Shown piece by piece: positions 40,912-49,816 of a DNA stretch of 64,000 nt. Positions within the stretch are counted from its first letter, which is position 1; the number at the start of each line of letters is the position of its first letter. The notes under the pieces were generated by a model that saw nothing but the letters and a program-made list of their open reading frames with translations, searched no databases and was not told the DNA's origin. This stretch comes from Nannocystis bainbridge. GTDB lineage: Bacteria; Myxococcota_A; Polyangia; Nannocystales; Nannocystaceae. Location of the stretch: positions 1,178,001 through 1,242,000 of the forward strand of contig NZ_JAQNDL010000003.1 of NCBI RefSeq assembly GCF_028368995.1, written 5' to 3'. The translations under genes and the position numbers were made by a program.

Positions 40912-41835
40912 GTGCTGGCGTGCCCACGTCTGGTCCTCGCCGCGGCGCTCGCGAGCGCGCCGGTGACCCCGACGCGATCGGCCGGGACGTGTGCCAACGA
41001 GCGAGCCGACGCCGACGCCGACGCGAACCTCGGCAATTGCCTCGGTGACGCGCGCGAGGCGAGGCAGGAGGGCGAGCCGCGGCTGGCGGCGGCGGCCTAC
41101 GCCCGGGCGCTGATGTTCGCGCGCGAGGCCTACGCGGCCGGCAAGGTGGGGGCCGCGGCGGACTGGTACGCCGCGGCGGGCGAGCAGATCGTGCACTACG
41201 GGACGGAGGGCTGCGCGCCCGCGAACCTGACGGGCGAGGCGTCACCGGCGATGCTGACGGCGTGCGTCGAGTTGCTCGACGAGTTCCTCGCGGACCTCGA
41301 GGCGGTCGACGCCGGTGCTTCGCGGTCGGCCGCGGCCGCGCGGCAGCGACGCGCGGAGCTGGAGCCGCTGCTCGCCGGGCTGCCCGCGCCGCCCGAGCCG
41401 GAGGTGCCACCGACGGCGACGCCGGCGGAGCCGCGAGGCGACTCCACGCCGGCGCTGCCGCGGGCCGTGCCGGCGCCGCGGCGACCGACCGGGCTCGACG
41501 CGGGGCTCGGCGTCGCCGCCACGGTCGCGGGGCTGGCGATCGCGGGGCTCGTGGTCGGCGACCGGCTCGGGCGCAGCGCCCACACAGCGGCGCTGTCCGG
41601 GTCCGACGCCGTCGATGCCGCCGCCGGCGTCGACCTGTGCGAGGCGATGGCCTCGGCCGATGGATGCGACGATCTGCGATCGGCGCGGCGGCTGTTCGTC
41701 GCGAGCGGCGTCACCCTGGGCGTCGCGCTGGCGGCGACGGCGTTGCTCACCGGACTGCGCGTCCGCCATGCCCGACGCGCCCGCGTCTCTGCTTCGTGGA
41801 GCGGACCGCGTGCCGGCGTCGTGGTCCGTTTCTGA
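40912..41835 (+). CDS. Secreted/membrane protein, 307 aa, helical N-terminal domain plus two TM helices
   Basis: GTG start gives a signal-peptide-like LVLAAALASAPVTPTRSA. A helical repeat region follows (LGNCLGDAREARQEGEPRLA, YARALMFAREAYAAGKVG, WYAAAGEQIVHYG), similar to TPR-like helix pairs, then a Pro-rich linker and two hydrophobic helices (LGVAATVAGLAIAGLVVG and LFVASGVTLGVALAATALL) near the C-terminus. Such proteins accompany Ser/Thr kinases in myxobacterial genomes; its divergent placement next to the kinase suggests a link. Function unknown. Confidence 0.75.
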   Translation: MLACPRLVLAAALASAPVTPTRSAGTCANERADADADANLGNCLGDAREARQEGEPRLAAAAYARALMFAREAYAAGKVGAAADWYAAAGEQIVHYGTEGCAPANLTGEASPAMLTACVELLDEFLADLEAVDAGASRSAAAARQRRAELEPLLAGLPAPPEPEVPPTATPAEPRGDSTPALPRAVPAPRRPTGLDAGLGVAATVAGLAIAGLVVGDRLGRSAHTAALSGSDAVDAAAGVDLCEAMASADGCDDLRSARRLFVASGVTLGVALAATALLTGLRVRHARRARVSASWSGPRAGVVVRF

Positions 41836-41911
41836 GCGCTCCGTCGCATGGGGACCGCGCGTGAAATCCCGTGAAAGTGACGCCCGGCGGCGGGCTGCTA
41901 TCGTCGACGGC

Positions 41912-43489
41912 ATGCGCATTGGACTGTGGAGCGTGATCCTGACGATGGCCGCGTGTTCGACGAACGCCGGGCTCGGTGACGAGACGGCGACGAAGACGAC
42001 GGGCGTGTCCGACACCACGAGCGTGTCCGACACGGAGCCGACGGGCGGGGCCGCGCCGCTGACGCTGCACGGCGTGGCGCAGAAGGGGCCCTTCGTGCTC
42101 GGGGCCTCGATCTCGGTGTCACCCTTGACGAACACCGGGCAGCCGACGGGCCAGCAATTCGAGGTGCCGACGAGCAGCGACGGCGGCGAGTTCTCGGTCG
42201 ACGGGGTGCCGCTGGGTCCCGTGGCGCTGCTGGCGAGCGGGTATCACTACGACGAGATCCGCGGCGGGCCGTCGATGGCGCCGCTGACCCTGCGCGCGCT
42301 CCACCGGGTCAGCGACGACGCGACGACGGTCAACATCCACGTGCTGAGTCACCTGAGCGAGCAGCGGGCGCGCATGCTGATCGCCGAGCAGGTGACCGTC
42401 GAGGACGCGCTGGCGCTGGCCGACGCGGAGGTCGTGGCGGCGCTGGGGATCGGCAAGCCGGGGTTCGCGCTGGCCGGGGCGGCCGCGGAGGCGAGCGTGC
42501 TCGGGCCGGACACCGACGACAACGCGTACTTGTTGGCGGTCAGCGCGGTCGTCATGCAGGCGGCGTACATGACCGATCCAGCGGCGGCCGACGCCGCGGT
42601 GCAGACGCTGCTCAACCAGCTCGCGGCGGACCTCTCCGGCGACGGCACGCTCGACGACGAGGCGCTGCTGGGCCGGCTCGAGGCGGCCGAGACGGCGCTC
42701 GCGGCCGGGCCGGTGCGGGCGGCGCTGGCGGACTACATGGCGGATCTCGGGCTGCCCGGCGCGCCCCCGGACTTCGCGCGGATCCTCGACCAGGACCACG
42801 ACGGGCTGGCCAACAGCGAGGACAATTGCCCGCTCGTGGCCAACCTCGATCAGGTCGACGGCGACGGTGACGACCGCGGCGACGTGTGCGACGCGTGCCC
42901 GGACAGCGGGGTCGACATGGACGGCGACGGCTACGACGACGGCTGTGACAACTGCCCCGCGGTCGCCAACGCGGACCCGCCGCAGGCGGTGATGTCGCTG
43001 TTCGATCCGCTCAGCGACATCGACGAGGACGGCCTCGGCAACGCGTGCGACTCCTGCCCGAACTCGAAGGACCGCGGCGCCGGCCCCGACGACGTATGTT
43101 GTGACCCGCGGGTCGGCGGCTGTATCGAGGACAACGGGGCCCCGGAGATGGCGTGCCTGCCCAAGGGCGCCTCGTTCGCGTGCAAGGACGCTTTCGGCGG
43201 CTGCGGGCCCTACGAGCAGTGCTACTGCGAGGGGCTCCCGTGCATGAAGGCGGGCGCGATCCGGTCGGACCCCGAGTGCTACCATGACGGCTGCAAGTGC
43301 GACGAATTCCGCTGCATCGCCGAGTGGTGCACCGTCGGCGAGACCGTGTGCAAATTCGGGAACACGTGCGTCCCGTACTACGGCCCGGGCGAGGCGCCGG
43401 AGCCGGCGCTGGTGAACCTCGGCCTGTGCCTCGACGCCGACGCCGGCCCGTGCGTCGGCGAGACCGCGCTCGAATGCCTCGAGTGGTGA
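41912..43489 (+). CDS. Lipoprotein with thrombospondin type 3 repeats and Cys-rich tail, 525 aa
   Basis: ATG 41912, lipobox TMAAC, short Thr/Ser spacer (TTGVSDTTSVSDTEPT). An N-terminal domain opens LTLHGVAQKGPFVLGASISV (a carboxypeptidase-regulatory-like beta fold) followed by helices. From about residue 290 thrombospondin-3 calcium-binding repeats appear (DQDHDGLANSEDNCP, DGDGDDRGDVCDACP, DMDGDGYDDGCDNCP, DIDEDGLGNACDSCP). The C-terminal 130 residues are Cys-rich (CEGLPCMKAG, CYHDGCKCDEFRC). Probably a calcium-binding surface adhesin. Its stop overlaps the next ATG by one base (TGATG). Confidence 0.92.
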   Translation: MRIGLWSVILTMAACSTNAGLGDETATKTTGVSDTTSVSDTEPTGGAAPLTLHGVAQKGPFVLGASISVSPLTNTGQPTGQQFEVPTSSDGGEFSVDGVPLGPVALLASGYHYDEIRGGPSMAPLTLRALHRVSDDATTVNIHVLSHLSEQRARMLIAEQVTVEDALALADAEVVAALGIGKPGFALAGAAAEASVLGPDTDDNAYLLAVSAVVMQAAYMTDPAAADAAVQTLLNQLAADLSGDGTLDDEALLGRLEAAETALAAGPVRAALADYMADLGLPGAPPDFARILDQDHDGLANSEDNCPLVANLDQVDGDGDDRGDVCDACPDSGVDMDGDGYDDGCDNCPAVANADPPQAVMSLFDPLSDIDEDGLGNACDSCPNSKDRGAGPDDVCCDPRVGGCIEDNGAPEMACLPKGASFACKDAFGGCGPYEQCYCEGLPCMKAGAIRSDPECYHDGCKCDEFRCIAEWCTVGETVCKFGNTCVPYYGPGEAPEPALVNLGLCLDADAGPCVGETALECLEW

Positions 43490-44853
43490 TGGCAGGACGG
43501 TGGGGCACAGGGCTCGTGTTCGCGGTCGTCGTGACGGCGGGCGCGGCGTGCCCGGTGTGGTGGGAGGCGATCCCCGAGGCCGGTCCGCCGGGCTGCGGCG
43601 ACGGTGAGGTCGCCGGGGGTGAAGCATGCGACGACGGCGACGTGCTCGACCACGACGCGTGCGCGGCGGACTGCTCGCGCGAGACGGTCGTCGTGGACAT
43701 GTGCGCCGCCCGCTCGCACACCTGCGTGGCGCTCGCCGACGGCGCGGTGCGCTGCTGGGGCGCCGGCGCGGCGGGCCGGCTCGGCAGCGGCGACGCGGCG
43801 ACGATCGGTGACGCGGCGGGAGAGCTGCCGGCGTCCGACGTGGCGGTCGGCGGCGAGGCGGCGCAGGTGGTGTGCAGCGGTGATCTTACCTGCGCGCGGC
43901 TGGTCGACGGCGACGTGCGCTGCTGGGGCGGGAACGCGTGGGGGCAGCTCGGGCGGGGCGACACGCGCGACGTCGGCGACGAGCCCGGGGCGCTGCCGGT
44001 CGCCTCGCTCGCGCTCGGCGGTCCGGCGACGCAGATCGCGGCGGGGCACGGGCACGTGTGTGCTGTCGCCGGCGGGCAGCTGCGCTGCTGGGGCTGGAAC
44101 GTGCTCGGCCAGCTCGGGGTCGGCAGCACCGAGACGATCGGCGACGAGGTCGGCGAGCTGCCGCCGCCGGCCGTCGCGCTCACGGGCGTCGTCGAGGTCG
44201 TGGCCGGGGTCAGTCACACTTGCGCCCGCGTGCAGGCCGGCACGGTCCACTGCTGGGGCAGCAGCTCGCGCGGGGAGCTCGGCTACGGCGACACGCTCCG
44301 CCGCGGCGACGCGCCCGGGGACCTGCCGACCCCGGCGGTCGCGCTCGGCGGGCCGGCGGTCCAGCTGGCGGCCGGCGGCCACCACACGTGCGCGTTGCTG
44401 GCCGATGCGTCGCTGCGCTGCTGGGGAGCCAACGACGCGGGTCAGCTCGGGCAGGCGCGCGCGGGCGACGTCGGTGACCAGCCGGGCGAGATGCCGCCGC
44501 CGCCGATCGACGTGGAGGAGGTCGTCCAGGTGGTCGCGGGAGCGAATCACACGTGCACACGTCACGCCGACGGCACGGTGCGCTGCTGGGGCGCGGGCGC
44601 GGCGGGCCAGCTCGGCGACGGAGAGACCGCGGACGTCGGGGTCGACCCGCTGACGTTCCCGCCAGGGCCGGTCGACCTCGGCGGCGAGGCCGATCGGCTG
44701 GCGGCGAACGGCGGCGACACGACGTGCGCGCGGCTCACCGACGGGTCGCTGCGCTGCTGGGGAGCCAACGAGTCGGGCCAGCTCGGCCTCGGCTTCGCGC
44801 GGACCGAGCCGTCGACCGCGACGCCGGCCGTCGCAGGTCGCGTGCTGTTCTGA
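43489..44853 (+). CDS. RCC1-repeat surface protein with DUF4215-type Cys motif, 454 aa
   Basis: ATG overlaps the previous stop. Signal peptide LVFAVVVTAGAAC (possible lipobox AGAAC). Residues about 35-65, CGDGEVAGGEACDDGD, match the 'myxococcus cysteine-rich' repeat. Then seven RCC1 blades of a beta-propeller, each with a variant of CWGxNxxGQLGxG (CWGAGAAGRLGSG, CWGGNAWGQLGRG, CWGWNVLGQLGVG, CWGANESGQLGLG) and a HTCA/LTCA strand; the repeated Cys pairs suggest a disulfide per blade. Extracellular ligand binding is likely; RCC1's eukaryotic nucleotide-exchange role is not implied. Operon with the thrombospondin-3 lipoprotein. Confidence 0.93.
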   Translation: MAGRWGTGLVFAVVVTAGAACPVWWEAIPEAGPPGCGDGEVAGGEACDDGDVLDHDACAADCSRETVVVDMCAARSHTCVALADGAVRCWGAGAAGRLGSGDAATIGDAAGELPASDVAVGGEAAQVVCSGDLTCARLVDGDVRCWGGNAWGQLGRGDTRDVGDEPGALPVASLALGGPATQIAAGHGHVCAVAGGQLRCWGWNVLGQLGVGSTETIGDEVGELPPPAVALTGVVEVVAGVSHTCARVQAGTVHCWGSSSRGELGYGDTLRRGDAPGDLPTPAVALGGPAVQLAAGGHHTCALLADASLRCWGANDAGQLGQARAGDVGDQPGEMPPPPIDVEEVVQVVAGANHTCTRHADGTVRCWGAGAAGQLGDGETADVGVDPLTFPPGPVDLGGEADRLAANGGDTTCARLTDGSLRCWGANESGQLGLGFARTEPSTATPAVAGRVLF

Positions 44854-44927
44854 GTTCGAGGCCGTGCTGCAGGCGCTACGGCCGTTCCCCTGTCGTCGTC
44901 ACGCCTCAGGTCCACGCGCCGGGGCGC

Positions 44928-45000
44928 GGTCAAATTTTTCGTCCGCGCGCTGCGACAACGGACCCGGCCGCCTGTCATGCCCGCAGGAGGCCAGAGCTTG
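44928..45000 (+). promoter_or_regulatory. Upstream element shared with 48786-48858
   Basis: About 70 bases, containing TCCGCGCGCTGCGACAACGG and GCCTGTCATGCCCGCAGGAG, match by eye at roughly three of four positions the segment upstream of 48917. Both precede genes for small Cys-rich exported proteins. It includes an inverted CCTG...CAGG pair. Confidence 0.55.
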
Positions 45001-45068
45001 CGAGCGTCGTGCTCGTGGCGGCCTCACGCGTGCCGCGCAGCGAATCCGCGCGGCAACAGGAATCGTTC

Positions 45069-45836
45069 ATGTCCATCACGTTCGCGCGTCCCCACGCCTC
45101 GCTGTCCCGCTCCTTCCTCGCCGCCTCGCGCCTCGGCCCCGCGCTGCTGCTCGGCGGCTCCGTGCTGGCCCCGCTGGCCTGCGACGACGAACCGGCCGCC
45201 CGCGTCGAAGCGGTCGAGCTGCGCGCCGGCGAGTGCCCGTGCGACGGCGGCAAGAACCACCTCGGCCAGACCGTCGACACCGACGAGTGCGGCTACCAGG
45301 TCTGCGGCGAGGACTTCAAGAACTACGTCTGCGGCGCGGACGGCTGGGAGTTCCAGGGCGGCACCTGCGGCGGCGACGACGGCTGCGACTGCCCCGGCGG
45401 CAAGGACTTCCGCGGCGACACCGTGCACGCGACCGAATGCAACCACCAGGTCTGCGGCGAGAACTTCAAGTTCTACACCTGCCAGCCGAGCGGATGGGTC
45501 CAGGAGGGCGGCGCCTGCGACGGCGACGGCGGCGAGGTCGTGTGCGACTGCCCCGACGGCACCAACAACCTCGGCCAGACCGTGCACGCGACCGAATGCG
45601 GCCAGACGGTCTGCGGCCAGAATTTCGAGTACTACTCGTGCGAGCTCACCGGCTGGGTCTCGCAGGGCGGCGTCTGCGGCGGCGACGACGGCTGCGACTG
45701 CCCCGGCGGTAAGAACCATCTCGGCCAGACCGTGCACGCGACCGAATGCGACGTGCAGGTCTGCGGCGAAAACCTCCAGTACTACGTCTGTGGGCAGGAT
45801 GGATGGGTCCAGCAGGGCGGCCCCTGCGACGGCTGA
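45069..45836 (+). CDS. Secreted protein of four tandem Cys-rich repeats, 255 aa
   Basis: Long signal peptide (ASRLGPALLLGGSVLAPLAC, lipobox PLAC). Four tandem units of about 48-52 residues follow, each with six Cys in the order CxC-x15-C-x4-C-x8-C-x12-C; recurring text includes CDCPGGKNHLGQTVHATEC, VCGENFKFYTC and GWVQQGGPC. The units are 60-80% identical, so expansion is recent. Three disulfides per unit are expected. Spacing does not match EGF, TIL or DUF4215 modules that I know. Preceded by the shared element at 44928. Confidence 0.88.
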   Translation: MSITFARPHASLSRSFLAASRLGPALLLGGSVLAPLACDDEPAARVEAVELRAGECPCDGGKNHLGQTVDTDECGYQVCGEDFKNYVCGADGWEFQGGTCGGDDGCDCPGGKDFRGDTVHATECNHQVCGENFKFYTCQPSGWVQEGGACDGDGGEVVCDCPDGTNNLGQTVHATECGQTVCGQNFEYYSCELTGWVSQGGVCGGDDGCDCPGGKNHLGQTVHATECDVQVCGENLQYYVCGQDGWVQQGGPCDG

Positions 45837-46005
45837 GTCCCGGCGAGGCAGGGCCTCCACGGCGATCGCCGCGCGCGTCTTCGCGGGCTCGATCTTCGCT
45901 GGCGACGATGGCGGACCGCATCGAGGTCGCCCGCGAACACGGACGGCTCGATCTCACGCGCCGCGCGACTTGGGCGGCTGTCGCGCCTGCAGTACGTTGG
46001 CTGCC

Positions 46006-46623
46006 ATGTCGAGCGCGCGTCCCTGGGTCCTGCTCCTCGCCGTCGGATGTGGTCCCGGCGGCTCCGGCTCGACCGGCTCCGGGAGCGATGGCACCACCGG
46101 CAGCAGCTCCACCACGGCCGAGACCCCCACGAGCAGCGCTTCGACGGTCTCCCCCGACCTCCCGCCGCCGGTGGCGTGCGCCGGTGGCGGCGACGTCATC
46201 GAGCAGCTCACCTTCGAGGCGGCGACCTTCGTCGTCCACGGTCAGGCCGTCGATACCTCGCTCGACGCCGCGATCGCCTCTGTCGTCCATCAGCCGTGCA
46301 TGGTCGTCACCCAGAGCTCGATCGAGGTGACCGTCGGCTTCGGACCGATCCTCGGCGCCGACACCGAGAGCTTGTTGCAGTTCTCCTTCATCAACCAGTC
46401 GGGCGAGGTCGACCTCGCCATGGGTGGCGACATACGGTACTTGTGGGACGATGGCCCGGTCACGCGTGTGTTCGATTTCCTGGACCCGCCGGCCAGCGGT
46501 ACGGCGAGCGTGACGGCCGCGCCTGCACCCGGCGATCCCTTCAGCGTTCACCTCCAGGGCCAGGTCGGGACGCCGCCCGAGGAGTGGACGTTCGAATTCA
46601 CGATCGACGCCGTGCGGCCCTGA
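46006..46623 (+). CDS. Lipoprotein with Ser/Thr/Gly tether, 205 aa
   Basis: ATG 46006, signal peptide PWVLLLAVGC with lipobox AVGC, then about 40 residues of Gly/Ser/Thr tether (GSGSTGSGSDGTTGSSS). The mature domain is a beta-sandwich-like run: LTFEAATFVVHGQAVDTSL, SSIEVTVGFGPILGAD, SLLQFSFINQSGEVDLAMG, PFSVHLQGQVG, WTFEFTIDAV, with one likely disulfide (PVACAGG, HQPCMVV). Function unknown. Confidence 0.82.
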   Translation: MSSARPWVLLLAVGCGPGGSGSTGSGSDGTTGSSSTTAETPTSSASTVSPDLPPPVACAGGGDVIEQLTFEAATFVVHGQAVDTSLDAAIASVVHQPCMVVTQSSIEVTVGFGPILGADTESLLQFSFINQSGEVDLAMGGDIRYLWDDGPVTRVFDFLDPPASGTASVTAAPAPGDPFSVHLQGQVGTPPEEWTFEFTIDAVRP

Positions 46624-46651
46624 GCCGGCGTCTGTTCGCCAGGATGAGGCG

Positions 46652-47449
46652 ATGAATGACCTCTGGCCTTCGCTGATCGCCCTCATCGGCGCTCGCCGTC
46701 CCGACTTCCTCGCGACGGTGGAGGGTGCCGACAGGGCCGAGCTCGCGCGCTGGGAGGCGCGGTTCGGCCTCACGCTCCCCCGTCTCTACGTCGACCTGAT
46801 GCGCACGATGGGCCGGAGCAGCGGGGAGTTCAACCCGCTCGGGGCCTATGAGCACAGGCTCGATCCTCTCGCGGAGCAATGGGCGTGGATGGCGGACGAG
46901 GAACCTGCCCCCTATCCACGAGACCAGTACTTCCTCGTCGGCTTCGAGCCCGACCCGAGCGCCATCTCGCCCTTCGAGCTGTTCCTCGACCTGAGCCGCG
47001 GCGACGGAGTGGACGCGGCCCTCGTCGAGATGGGCAGCAACGGCGTCTACGAGGCCGATGCCCGCCACGACGTCGGCCAGACCCTCGGGGAGCTGCTGGC
47101 CGAGCAGGCCTTGACGTGCTTCGAGTTGAGCGCCTGGCCGGAGCGCAGCCGCCTCTTGATCTTCGGAGACGAGCCGAGCCTGCCGTCGATCAAAGCGGAA
47201 GTCGTCCAGCAGCTCCGTGACATGGGCGGGAGCCTCGTCCTGCCCGACCTCGCGGGCGTCACGTGCCTCCGGCTCGCGGGCACGAGCGTCCTGGTGAGCC
47301 TCGGGGCCAGGCAGGGCCCGGTGGCGGTCGCTATCGCAGGGAACGCGCGCGAGCCCATGGTCGCGCTGCAGGACCGGCTGCGCGCGAGCTGGCCACGATC
47401 GACCCCGTGGTCGATGCCGGGGGATGACGCGCGCCGGACGGCGCGGTGA
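46652..47449 (+). CDS. SMI1/KNR4 (SUKH)-like protein, 265 aa
   Basis: ATG 46652, GATGAGGCG just upstream. LARWEARFGLTLPRLYVDLM is the signature N-terminal part of SUKH proteins (hydrophobic E-x-x-x-G-x-x-LP-x-x-Y). A long acidic alpha/beta body follows (QYFLVGFEPDPSAISPFEL, FLDLSRGDGVDAALVEMGS). Known role: SUKH proteins often act as immunity factors for polymorphic toxins, but many are uncharacterised, and no toxin gene is adjacent. Cytoplasmic. 29 bases after the lipoprotein stop. Confidence 0.72.
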   Translation: MNDLWPSLIALIGARRPDFLATVEGADRAELARWEARFGLTLPRLYVDLMRTMGRSSGEFNPLGAYEHRLDPLAEQWAWMADEEPAPYPRDQYFLVGFEPDPSAISPFELFLDLSRGDGVDAALVEMGSNGVYEADARHDVGQTLGELLAEQALTCFELSAWPERSRLLIFGDEPSLPSIKAEVVQQLRDMGGSLVLPDLAGVTCLRLAGTSVLVSLGARQGPVAVAIAGNAREPMVALQDRLRASWPRSTPWSMPGDDARRTAR

Positions 47450-47558
47450 ACTCGAGCGGGCCGACGACGCCACCTCTCCATGACGGTCGCGCCGGCCGGC
47501 GGCTGCAGCGGCGACCTCGTCGAACGCCAGCAGAGGCGCGACCTGCTACAGTCGATGC

Positions 47559-48647
47559 ATGCTCGATCCTTATCGCTTGTTCCTCGGCTCGATCCTCCTC
47601 GCTCTCGGCTCCGGCTGCGGCTCCGAGGGCCAGGCCTGCATGGAGGTCGACCCGTCCGTCGAGCAGTGCCCCGCGCCCAAAGACGTCGACCGCGACGAGC
47701 TGCGGGGCAGCTGCGGCTCCAAGGTGCGCAGGATCCTCGGCGAAGGCGAGCGCGTCGAGAACATCTCCGACTGGGCCTGGGAGGAGAAGGACTACGTGCC
47801 GGGCTGCTGCTATCCGGTCAAGGAGTCCCGGGCCACTTGTGATTACGGGCGGCCGCTGCGGATCGAAGGCGAGCCGGTGCTCGCGGCCACGGTGACGGAC
47901 GCGCGGTGGGCCGCGGCGCTGGCGGTGACGGCCTCGGCGCTGGCGCCGGCGGTGCGCGACGAATTGGTGGTGCGATGGACGCGGGCCGCGCTCGACGAGC
48001 ACGCGTCGGTGGCGGCGTTCAGCCGGGTCGCGCTCGACCTGATGCGTCACGGGGCGCCGCCCGAGCTTATCGAGCAGGCCCACGCCGCGGCGCTCGACGA
48101 GGTGAGGCACGCGCGGCACGGCTTCGCCATCGCCTCGGCCCTCGGCGCCACCCCGGTCGGACCCGGCCCCTTCCCGCTCGGTGCGAGCGTGCCGCTGGCC
48201 CCGGACCTGGTCGCGGTCGCGGTCGAGGCCGCGCTCGACGGTTGCATCGGCGAGACCGTGGCGTCGCTGCTGGCGTGGGAGGCGGCGGCCGTGTGCGAGG
48301 AGCCGGCCATCCGCGAGGTCCTGCGCGGGATCGCCGAGGACGAACAGCGCCACGCGCTGCTCGGCTGGCGCACCGTCGCCTGGGCGCTCCGCCACGGCGG
48401 CCCCGCGGTGCGCACGGCCGTGGCCGAGGTGTTCGCCGCCGCCGCCCGCGAGGGCGTGGCGGTGCCGCTGCCGGGCACGCTCGACGATCCGATGGTGCTC
48501 GCGCGGGTCGGGCTGCTCGACCGCGCGACCTCGCTGCGGCACGCGGCACGCACGCTGCATCAGGTCATCCTGCCGGCGGCCCGCGACCTGCTCGCCGAGC
48601 GGGCGCCGCCGCAGCGGCAGGCGAGCGCGGCGCTGCACTCCGCGTAG
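47559..48647 (+). CDS. Ferritin-like-domain lipoprotein, 362 aa
   Basis: Lipobox GSGC after LFLGSILLALGSGC. The first 110 residues hold six Cys (ACMEVD, QCPAPK, GSCGSK, PGCCYPV, ATCDYG). From about 130 a four-helix ferritin-like domain is seen: RAALDEHASVAAFSRVALD, AAALDEVRHARHGFAIA, GETVASLLAWEAAAVCEE and GIAEDEQRHALLGW. The paired E...ExxH motifs are the di-iron/di-metal ligand pattern. An exported, lipid-anchored ferritin-like protein could bind metal or detoxify peroxide; no activity can be assigned. Common in Myxococcota as far as I recall. Confidence 0.85.
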   Translation: MLDPYRLFLGSILLALGSGCGSEGQACMEVDPSVEQCPAPKDVDRDELRGSCGSKVRRILGEGERVENISDWAWEEKDYVPGCCYPVKESRATCDYGRPLRIEGEPVLAATVTDARWAAALAVTASALAPAVRDELVVRWTRAALDEHASVAAFSRVALDLMRHGAPPELIEQAHAAALDEVRHARHGFAIASALGATPVGPGPFPLGASVPLAPDLVAVAVEAALDGCIGETVASLLAWEAAAVCEEPAIREVLRGIAEDEQRHALLGWRTVAWALRHGGPAVRTAVAEVFAAAAREGVAVPLPGTLDDPMVLARVGLLDRATSLRHAARTLHQVILPAARDLLAERAPPQRQASAALHSA

Positions 48648-48656
48648 GTGTACTTC

Positions 48657-48694
48657 GGGGCATGTCCTGATCGACATGTCCCTCGGGACATCAT
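48657..48694. repeat. Dispersed palindromic element, copy 3 (three cores)
   Basis: GGGGCATGTCCTGATC followed by GACATGTCCCTCGGGACATC. ATGT-type cores at 48662, 48676 and 48690 are spaced exactly 14 bases. Begins 10 bases after the ferritin-like gene's stop. Confidence 0.82.
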
Positions 48695-48785
48695 AACGTG
48701 CCGCCGCCGACCTCGCCGGGTCCCCGCGCGCGTCGAGCCGGCGCCGCGAGCCCGGCGCGCGACCTCGACCGTCGCGGCCGATCCT

Positions 48786-48858
48786 TTTCTCCGCGCGGTG
48801 CTGCGACATCGACCCCGGGCGCCTGTCATGTCCACAGGAGGGCGTTCGCTCGCGCGTG
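48786..48858 (+). promoter_or_regulatory. Upstream element shared with 44928-45000
   Basis: TCCGCGCGGTGCTGCGACAT and GCCTGTCATGTCCACAGGAG correspond to the element before 45069. It contains an inverted CCTGT...ACAGG. It lies about 60-130 bases before the ATG at 48917. Confidence 0.55.
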
Positions 48859-48916
48859 AGGCCCGGGCGCGACCTCCTCCGCGACCCGTCGCGCGCGCGA
48901 CGACCCGAGGTCTCCC

Positions 48917-49342
48917 ATGCCCAGAACCACCGCCCAGCACTCCCCGCCCCGCCTCCCCCGCCCGGTCTCCCGCTTCGCCGTCCTCGTCGGCGCCCTGTGT
49001 CTCTCGGCCTGCGTCGAGGCCGACGAGTTCGAAGATCTCGACGAGCTCGCCGAGGACGAGCTCGCCCTCGCCGCGGACGCCGAGGAGCCCGCCGAAGAGC
49101 CCGCTCCGGCCGCGCCCCTGGTCGGTCCCGACGACCTCCAGGTCAGCGAGGATCCGTCTCTCTACTGCATCCCCAAGGTGTGGAGCACCTGCGGCCCCTA
49201 CCACACGTACGACTGCTGCCCGCCCGACGCGTCTCCCAGCGCGAACTGCCAGTGGCGCTCGTGCCAGCAGCACCTGCAGGACGAGAACTGTGTGATCCAC
49301 TCGACGGGCTACACCGAGAACGTCGGGTGCGGCGTCGGCTGA
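48917..49342 (+). CDS. Small Cys-rich lipoprotein, 141 aa
   Basis: N-terminal basic stretch, then FAVLVGALCLSAC with lipobox LSAC. A 45-residue acidic Glu/Asp/Ala tether (DELAEDELALAADAEEPAEE) replaces the usual Thr/Ser one. The C-terminal 60 residues carry ten Cys (YCIPKVWSTCGPYHTYDCC, NCQWRSCQQHLQDENC, NVGCGVG), a disulfide-rich knot of unknown type. Shares its upstream element with the Cys-repeat gene at 45069, so co-regulation is possible. Confidence 0.8.
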   Translation: MPRTTAQHSPPRLPRPVSRFAVLVGALCLSACVEADEFEDLDELAEDELALAADAEEPAEEPAPAAPLVGPDDLQVSEDPSLYCIPKVWSTCGPYHTYDCCPPDASPSANCQWRSCQQHLQDENCVIHSTGYTENVGCGVG

Positions 49343-49382
49343 GCGACGCCGCGATCACGACCCGACGCGGCCCGCCGCGCGA

Positions 49383-49619
49383 TCACTCCGAGGGTGGGGG
49401 CGGCTGGCACACGAAGCAGCCGCCGCACTCCGCGTGCTGGGTCTTGCTGCCCCACGCGATCTTGTTGTTGCAACAATCGCGGCCGTACTGGCCCACGACC
49501 GTGGTGTGGCTGGCGTCGCCGTAGTACGTGCAGTTGCTGGCCGCGTCCGACGGGGCGGACAGCAGCGCTCCGAGGCCGAGGCAGGCCAGGAACAGGGCGG
49601 TGAGGCTGATCTTGCGCAT
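49383..49619 (-). CDS. Small secreted Cys-rich protein, 78 aa (DUF6289-like)
   Basis: ATG 49619 has AAAGGAGCG upstream. Signal peptide MRKISLTALFLACLGLGALL ending SAPSDAA. The mature 50 residues, NCTYYGDASHTTVVGQYG, DCCNNKIAWGSKTQ and ECGGCFVCQPPPP, contain seven Cys and follow the YYxDxxxTxxVG...CC...WG pattern that I associate with DUF6289-type peptides; that family label is from memory. Convergent with the gene ending at 49342. Confidence 0.82.
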   Translation of the reverse strand: MRKISLTALFLACLGLGALLSAPSDAASNCTYYGDASHTTVVGQYGRDCCNNKIAWGSKTQHAECGGCFVCQPPPPSE

Positions 49620-49816
49620 GAGGTCGCTCCTTTCGCCGATGCCGGACATGGCGCCCGGCACCTGCATCATTTGCCGGATCGGAGAATAGCGCAACTCGCC
49701 GGCAGCCGGGGCGACTGTTCCTGGGCTCGCCGAACCCCGATCGTGGTCCCCACATCGGGCCTTTTGTCGACAGTGCGGCGAACCCGAACGGGAATCTCCC
49801 ATGCGCACCGCGCCGC

